From contig CM027377.1 in assembly GCA_015680905.1 (NCBI GenBank), positions 6,968,501-7,032,500 of the forward strand: a stretch of DNA of 64,000 bases. The letters run 5' to 3'. Source of the stretch: Coptis chinensis. Its lineage: Eukaryota; Streptophyta; Magnoliopsida; Ranunculales; Ranunculaceae. Positions 57,717 to 64,000 of this stretch are shown in pieces. A program made the position numbers and the translations under genes. Within the stretch, counting starts at the first letter, position 1; each line of letters begins with the position of its first letter. Below the pieces are notes generated by a model, which saw only the letters and a program-made list of their open reading frames with translations, was not told where the DNA came from and did no database searches.

Positions 57717-59732
57717 ATGATAAAAGCAGGGATCGCTTTAGGCAACAAAGAAACTATGGCAAACCATGGATGCATCAATAGGACTTTAGATACTGCCAAC
57801 TATTCTTCCCCTGTGCCTCTCGTTGGTTTATACATAGCTGCTGCTTCTTTCTTATGCATGCTACTGATGCTCTCTGATATTATTGCTGGATTTCGTTCAA
57901 AGACCCGATGGCTTCCATGTAAGTTATTTGCAGTCAATTCTTTTTCTTTGAGTCTGCTTACAATAGCAGCTAAAATCCCCGTTGATCTAACAACTGGGAT
58001 GCCTAGTCCTGAGGACCAGTTGTCTAAACTTACTGGGACTGGCTTGATATGCATCTGTATGGGCTTTCTCATGCCTTCATTCGGAGCTTCTACTGACTCT
58101 GGAATCTTTTCAAATTTGCTGTCCTTGAGCATCTTTGTAATTACCATCGTCATCAACATCTGTACACAGATATACACTGGTGTGATTGTTCTGTTCATCA
58201 CAGAGCATATCATAATGTTGTGTTTCATGTTGCTATTGCTCTTCATGTTCTGGTCCATATTTCTGTATACCAAAAATTACAATCGATTTACCATGAACCA
58301 AAACAAACATCTTTTTGTATGTGGGAACAGTAGCATGTTTGAACGACTGAAGCTGTGTTACTTGTACGGTTACTCCCGTAATCCACAGTATGAAATAAGC
58401 ACGCACTCAACATATGCGGCCGTTAGCACAATATGCCCAATGTGTTCAGTCGTCTTAATACAAGCAACAATGAGATCTCTCATTATGAAGCAACTGGATT
58501 TTTGTGTAGGGATTTCTGTTTATGACTGGTCAATGACAATCATAGTTGTCACCCAGATTCTCGTTGTCACAGTAGGAACTTTCGCAATTGTCTTTAGATG
58601 GATAGCCTTGTTTAGCAGCATGGAATTCGAAAAGATAGTTGTATCTTTCCTAGACGATGATGACACGATACTAAAGAATCAAATCTCGAAAAAGGGGTTG
58701 ATGCTGCATAGTTTACAGAATTTCTTTACACCGCTAACCACGAAAATATTCTTGTTAGCTCAGTTGTTGGTGGTGACCCCATCTGTGCTGCTCCGCTACT
58801 TTCTTGGTCTATACAAACAAGATAGTTTGGAATATTTTGAGGATCTAAGTCATGAAGGTGAAATAACAGCTAGAGGATATATGGTGCGAGAAGGTGTCGA
58901 GGACATGATCAAATTGAGGGAGGTTTGCAACAAGGAGTCACTAAATCATCTGATACAAATCCTTACACAAACGCCTCATCGACATTTGCGTACCATGGAA
59001 ATAAGAGATGAAGCTTATCCTCATCAAAAAGGAATTGAAGTATGTTCACTTTCCTTGACATTCCTTGTAAAAGTTGCCCAAGTTTCCATACCCAATAACC
59101 TTCTTGGATCTCTAGTACAAGCATTCAGTGAAGCCAAGGAAATCATTCATTTCATTGAGGAAACAATACTAATAAAAAGTTTAGAGAGTCACAACAAATC
59201 GTCATATGCAAAAGCTCTGTGGACCGGTGGTGACTTTAGCAGTTTGCTTCCTGATGACAACAGTATCAGAATACGCACTCCTGATCAGCTTCAATCTGAT
59301 CTTGATCGTGCAATTGTGATCATTACAGAACTGAGGGACATATCGCCTTCTAGCAGTATATGGTCTCAACTTGGTGTCATTATAGACTTCATCAATCGCA
59401 AAAGCTACACATCAATCGAAGAACTATATACTTCTATGGAGCAGTTATTTGCAGACATGATGCACGCATTACTCGCTCAACTCCCCATTGCTATATTTAA
59501 GAATATGATTGAGAGTCCAATAGAGGAGTTTGAAGCGAGAATACGACTTTCCATGAAATTCCTCTTTCAGACGGGATGTTTAGAGGACCACATACAATGG
59601 TTGTTTCCCGCAGGACCTAATTTCTCGTGGCTTATAACCGAAGAAGATGCTAATTTGAGAGTGCTTACAGGTCCACTCGCAAGATTTCGAGAGGTATTCC
59701 CTAGAGGACTTGATTCACAAGTGGGAGTTTAG
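57717..59732 (+). CDS. Plant multi-pass membrane protein of unknown function, intronless
   Basis: A single open frame of 671 codons with no introns. The N-terminal 360 residues hold about eight hydrophobic segments, estimated at residues 33-56, 67-86, 106-124, 130-152, 155-183, 240-262, 272-302 and 340-366, with VPLVGLYIAAASFLCMLLML opening the first. The C-terminal 300 residues are soluble and helical, containing DSLEYFEDLSHEGEITARGY, SSYAKALWTGGDFSSLLPDD and TGCLEDHIQWLFP. It resembles a family of uncharacterised plant transmembrane proteins with this layout, for which no activity is known to me. A second in-frame ATG is at codon 14, and the first ATG is preferred only because it extends the ORF. 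The length and clean frame indicate a functional gene. Its 3' end converges with the BLOS2 gene about 410 bp away. Confidence 0.82.
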   Translation: MIKAGIALGNKETMANHGCINRTLDTANYSSPVPLVGLYIAAASFLCMLLMLSDIIAGFRSKTRWLPCKLFAVNSFSLSLLTIAAKIPVDLTTGMPSPEDQLSKLTGTGLICICMGFLMPSFGASTDSGIFSNLLSLSIFVITIVINICTQIYTGVIVLFITEHIIMLCFMLLLLFMFWSIFLYTKNYNRFTMNQNKHLFVCGNSSMFERLKLCYLYGYSRNPQYEISTHSTYAAVSTICPMCSVVLIQATMRSLIMKQLDFCVGISVYDWSMTIIVVTQILVVTVGTFAIVFRWIALFSSMEFEKIVVSFLDDDDTILKNQISKKGLMLHSLQNFFTPLTTKIFLLAQLLVVTPSVLLRYFLGLYKQDSLEYFEDLSHEGEITARGYMVREGVEDMIKLREVCNKESLNHLIQILTQTPHRHLRTMEIRDEAYPHQKGIEVCSLSLTFLVKVAQVSIPNNLLGSLVQAFSEAKEIIHFIEETILIKSLESHNKSSYAKALWTGGDFSSLLPDDNSIRIRTPDQLQSDLDRAIVIITELRDISPSSSIWSQLGVIIDFINRKSYTSIEELYTSMEQLFADMMHALLAQLPIAIFKNMIESPIEEFEARIRLSMKFLFQTGCLEDHIQWLFPAGPNFSWLITEEDANLRVLTGPLARFREVFPRGLDSQVGV

Positions 59733-60141
59733 GGGGGAGGGATAAGAAAAAGAAGCACCTTATACACACCTAAAATTGAGATGCAAGAGGAGACAATGTT
59801 GCGGTCGCTCTCAGTGGTGATCAACGACAAGCTAATGAAGATCCTCAACATGGCGAGCGTACAACTTTGGTGCTGATGCTTGTGCACACAAAAGTGCATC
59901 TCTACCCAAAGGACACTCAGAAGACCAGACTTCCTAGCTAGGACTGAACATCAACATGGTATGCCTTATTAGCATATACAACTATTCTTTTATTCCATTT
60001 TGTAACACTTTTCAGTTTTGGCTATGCAATACAATTACCTTTTGCTAAAACACAAATGATTATACTGATGTAACAATTCGAGTTTAACAGAGTTGTACTC
60101 ATTCTATCATTGGCATTATTAAGCAATAAAAATAACAAAAA
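59733..60141. other. Convergent 3' flank
   Basis: This is the 3' region of the membrane-protein gene, facing the 3' end of the BLOS2 gene on the other strand. Polyadenylation-like AATAAA occurs near 60125. No other coding signal was seen. Confidence 0.45.
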
Positions 60142-60593
60142 TCAACAAGTATGATTATTAGAAGGGGAAACCTGGTAAGCTGAGTGAACTTTAGATTCTA
60201 AAAGAGATACATATTTATCCAGCATTGACACTTGAGCTTCAAATTTCGTCAACTGTTCAATTATTGAATCAATCTGCTGAACATATTCATCGAAATTACC
60301 GTTTTTAGCCTTCAACTGTTCAACGAACACTCTTAATCCAGCTGCCACATCTCCAAATCCATTATATTCCTCTGCTACTTTTATATTCATTTTCTCCAAT
60401 AGCTCAAGCAGGTTGCCCGTACCCTGAACAAAAATAAATTGGACGTAAACTTCAACTTAAATCGTAACGCAAAAATTTTGATTGAAATAATTACAAGGAA
60501 TTGGACCTGGAGTTCGCCTTTGATCATTGCAGATACGTTGGTGAATAGCTCGTTCAGTGACTCCGCGAGCTCGTCCCGCTGGTTCTCAGCCAT
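60142..60593 (-). CDS. BLOS2: BLOC-1 subunit 2 homologue (BLOS2)
   Basis: Exon 1 (60593-60507) encodes MAENQRDELAESLNELFTNV and SAMIKGELQ. Exon 2 (60423-60142) continues in phase with GTGNLLELLEKMNIKVAEEY, GDVAAGLRVFVEQLKAK and VSMLDKYVSLLESKV, for 122 residues in all. This matches the small coiled-coil BLOS2 protein, a subunit of the endosomal BLOC-1 complex, which in plants is linked to trafficking from endosomes to the vacuole. The upstream in-frame ATG at 60638 would add a Lys run encoded by an A-tract and is less likely. The last ten residues (VSPSNNHTC) may be read-through past a donor-like CAG|GTTTCC, so the true C-terminus is uncertain. Confidence 0.85.
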
Positions 60594-61584
60594 TGATTTT
60601 TTTTTTTTTTTGCTCCCAATTGTCTGGCGCGAAGGCAAATAGGAATTGCAGGAAATTTTTTATAGAACAAAATGCCAATGATATATTTTGAAATTTCAAC
60701 CCCTGAAATCTCGATAGATACTGCTGATATATAAATTGTTGACCCTCGATATATATGATCTTTCAAAGTATCTTGACTCCTTGCATATTGGTTTTTGACG
60801 TAGTTTCTTCCACGTTCTAAGAAGGTCGAATTGAAATTGTCGTGCTGCAACCAATGGTAGTGCTGATGGGGATAGGGATAGTTACCCGTGTGAGTTGAGT
60901 TTGAAATTGTGCAGAATGGTTGGAGTGCTATTATTGACGGATTCAAGTCAATTTGTAAGATAATGGCTGAATATTTTTCTTTGAGCTGCTTCCGGTCAAA
61001 TTTATTTGGCCAAATGCAGCCTAAAACTGAAATGCATCAAAAGCGGCGTCAGCATTCATTCATAGAATAATCAACTGAAACAAAACATGAAACTGCTGTG
61101 ATTCAGTCTGTCAAACTACAAGTATACCAAACTGCAATATTCAGCATTTCAGTTAATTTCAAAGGTTATAAAGCATTACATATACAGACAAAAACAATAT
61201 TTCACAAACAGAGAAACCCACATCCAAAATACAATGACAAAAGGCACAAACTGGAAAGAGGACGAAAATAGTAATAAGCAATTTGTTTACCATTTTCTAC
61301 TCACTATAGTTTGATCCAAATCCACACAATAATAGTTATACAACAATCATATATCAGTATAACAATGCCTTACTGAAATTGGGGATAAAGATTATACAGG
61401 TTCTGCTACACTTTCGCGGACGAAATCAACTAATGTTGAATTTAGCAATCCTCTTATTCATCTCAGCAAACTGTCTTAGAAAACCCTGATTTTCGCTGGA
61501 CTACAACAAATTTCTACAGCTTTTTATCTCTATGCACTTCAGTTCTGAATCATTCCACAGAGAGAATTACAATCCCAAGAAGAC
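60594..61584. other. Spacer between BLOS2 and AVT6-like genes
   Basis: This contains the BLOS2 promoter and leader and the 3' untranslated region of the AVT6-like gene. A T-run lies at about 60597-60611 just upstream of the BLOS2 ATG. No additional gene was recognised. Confidence 0.45.
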
Positions 61585-63469
61585 CTATGCATGCGGAGAA
61601 TCATTTTTCTTGAAAAGCGCGGTAGCATCACTGTATAATGCCACCGCATTTGAGAACACAGCAAGTACAATCATGAAAATAGATAAGATCTTGTCCTTCT
61701 TGGTTGCGATGCCATGTGGATCCCTGAAAAAACCAGTATACAAGCTTTCAACAACAAAACAAGGAACATTATAACAGCAAAATACTCCCTGCCAAACATG
61801 GAAACTAATAAAACAATTTCACTCGTTAAAAATTAAGTACTGCCAACAACAGAAGCCAAGTTCAAAATTACAACAAAGAAAAGGGGGGAAAAAATAAGGG
61901 CCAGCCAGATAAACTACAAAACTTAGCTTGCAACATGCAGTTTATGTTCATATGAGAAAACTAGTCAGACTGCCCTAAATCAGAAAATGTTCCAGTAAGA
62001 AATGCCTCCAGAGGCTTGTTTCTATGATAGTATGCTTTGCTAGCTACCCATCGGAAACCACAAGTGTGACTGACGTGCAACACAAAAACAGTGTTTGCGG
62101 TTCATTTTTAGTTAAAATGATAAAGAATGAACCGAGGTGGCCACTCCACTGTACTTGGACAAGTTAACAGGTCTCCCACGATTCTACTACATATCCTTAG
62201 ATAGACCACTACCAAATAAATCTCTGCCAACGCAAGCACCTAATACATTATATCTATCCATCTAATTGTTTCATCTTGAAAGAAAAGCTCACCTGAGAGT
62301 GACTGCAGCAGGGAAGATAAACCCAATGCATACAGCAGCAGTTGCTCCAGTGAATTGGAAAGCATCCCAGATACTGGGAATGAAATTGGCACCAAGGAAG
62401 ACAATCACAAGGAGACCAATGCTGATCAATGCAAACCTGCGGTTGCTCGAAGCCAAAGGCCTTCCCATCGGAAAGAGGAGACCGTCAAGATTCATTCGTA
62501 GTGCAAAGAAGATTATGGGGAAGACTAGCATAAGGTGGGCTGCATAGCTAACACGAACAGCATCATTGAGCAGTGAACTGTATGGAATGCCAAGGTTGGC
62601 GTCAAAATTTGCGAGCACATCATCAAGGGTCGAATCACCAAATAGAAGGAACCCAAAAAAGCTTGTTGTTATGTACACAGTGGAGCATAGTCCAAGTGAA
62701 CTGCGGACAATTGACTGAATCTTTGAAGAATCTTCAAGCTCATTGTATATTGTATGTACTGCAAAAAGTCATATGAAGACTTGAGGGTAAAAAAAAACAG
62801 GAAAAAAAGTTGCGTCCCACTTTAATCTATTCCATGCTAAATACGAAAAAATAGATGTCGAAGCTGCGTTATCATTTCATCATTAAATGGTTAAAACCTC
62901 TGCCACTTTGTGCAAGTGGGAAGTGGTGATGGTTGGTGACTTGGTGATGCTTCCCATCAGCTCAGGCAAGCAGGACCTTTTATAAAAGTTATAACAATCA
63001 TAACAATTTAGGATCATAGACTTTTGGAAAGCAAAAAGAGCAGGAGGTGACAGTTAATAGTGGATTTATACTAAATTATGAATTTGGAGGCAGTAACAAA
63101 TGTCGAAAATGCTATAAGAAAAACAATGAAGATGGCAGTCAAGAACACGTTTTGGACTCCTCAGGAAACGTTTTTACATACATTCAGCAGTTGCAATTGA
63201 AATACCACAAAATGTGACAGTTTACTTATATAGAATAAATACATATGACCTTCCAGAAAGCATACCATTGTAGTGGCAGATGTAGGCCGTCACTAGGACA
63301 GGAACCACTGTAAAAAGCTTGAAGACTGCCGTCATATCAGTAACAACAGGAAGCAATCTGGGCATTGCTATGCTTCCATCTACTATTTTGACAATCGTAA
63401 TTCCAGCAGTGATAACAACAAAGACAACTGCCAAACCAACTGATAGGGCAGATGTGAATCTCAATGAGT
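61585..63469 (-). CDS. AVT6: AVT6-like amino acid transporter, last three exons
   Basis: Exons 63469-63266, 62758-62293 and 61723-61585 join in phase with GT-AG introns and end at TAG. They encode the C-terminal part of an Aa_trans (AAAP) transporter: LRFTSALSVGLAVVFVVITA, MPRLLPVVTDMTAVFKLFTV, VPVLVTAYICHYN, then after the first junction YNELEDSSKIQSIV, FFGFLLFGDSTLDDVLANFD, FLGANFIPSIWDAFQFTGAT and a last helix MIVLAVFSNAVALYSDATAL. The sequence is close to Arabidopsis AVT6A/AVT6B, which are placed on the vacuolar membrane and export amino acids such as acidic ones from the vacuole. The first exons lie beyond 64000. About 270 residues with no frame break indicate a functional gene. Confidence 0.92.
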
Positions 63470-64000
63470 CTGCAAAAAGATATAAAAGTAATGAGCTCTT
63501 CAATCACAACGATAGAAATGTGCACAGAACGCTCAACATCTGAACCAAAGGTCTGGTAGAAGAATACAGTAGCTGAACTTGTATAAGATAGAACTCGTAC
63601 TAAGTTTCCGGCAAAGACATATATATAAGAACAGACAATACTACAATACTTCATTTTCATTTTTAGTGGTAAAGGGTGGATTTGATAAATATCCAATTAG
63701 GCAGCTATAGACAGTGCGTAGGAAGAGCCTCCTACAGCACAAAAGAATTATGCCAAAGATAAACATAAATAAATAAAAAATACCATATATCTCGACCAAT
63801 GTCAACTTTTTTTTACAAACAGTTGGTAAAAATCAAAGAAAGTAAATTCATATGTCGATACGCAATCTAGGGATCAGCTTCTGATGAAATGGTAAAAACA
63901 TGGAATTTCTGATTAAGTCAATAGCAAATAACAGAACATGTCAGCATAGACACCCAGGCTAATAACCAGAAGAACATTTCCAAATTGCACCAAAACTGAA
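63470..64000 (-). other. Intron of the AVT6-like gene
   Basis: The next upstream exon, expected to hold the earlier transmembrane helices, was not found before the window edge. This is therefore intron, ending in the acceptor TTTTTGCAG at 63470. The introns 61724-62292 and 62759-63265 likewise show no other gene. Confidence 0.6.

Overview
This is nuclear DNA from a flowering plant, very probably a eudicot. The genes have many introns with GT-AG borders, the spacers are AT-rich, and the transposons are plant lineages (Athila-like and Tat-like Gypsy elements, an L1-type LINE with DUF4283 and RNase H, a MuDR-like MULE, Helitrons, a Tourist-like element). Genus cannot be fixed from the sequence alone. 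No bacterial-style operons, rRNA, tRNA or CRISPR arrays were seen.

Apparently functional host genes sit at the two ends. On the left (937-5510, minus) are ten 5'-proximal coding exons of a kanadaptin-like FHA-domain protein that runs off the window. On the right are an intronless multi-pass membrane protein of unknown role (57717-59732, plus), a two-exon BLOC-1 subunit 2 homologue (60142-60593, minus) and the last three exons of an AVT6-like amino acid transporter (61585-63469, minus, entering from the right).

The middle 50 kb is accessory DNA. It holds gene relics: three exons of a GDPD-like/SHV3-type gene, one frameshifted exon of a FUSC-family transporter, a MADS-box exon of AP1/FUL type and a three-exon R2R3-MYB. 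It also holds layered transposons. An 18.5-kb Athila-like LTR element (11440-29984, target duplication ATAAT) carries gag and protease but no reverse transcriptase or integrase, and a 5.9-kb LINE (20278-26159, 13-bp target duplication) is inserted in its 3' ORF. A 4.15-kb deleted Tat-lineage element (36579-40732, target duplication GTTTC) has two tandem arrays. A MuDR-like MULE (41728-48455) has a left terminal inverted repeat split by about 1.74 kb of MITEs and Helitrons lying in a TA tract.

The most interesting candidate is in the MULE. Beside a broken mudrA-type transposase there is a convergent, apparently intact two-exon gene (47632-48118, minus) for a 130-residue protein with a CCHC knuckle and a GRF-type zinc-finger pattern. 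This resembles the two-gene layout of maize MuDR but with a different second protein. Second is a module beginning TCAAAGACC that occurs four times ahead of different sequences; two copies belong to a 1,274-bp duplication with no net length change, spaced 5,124 bp apart.
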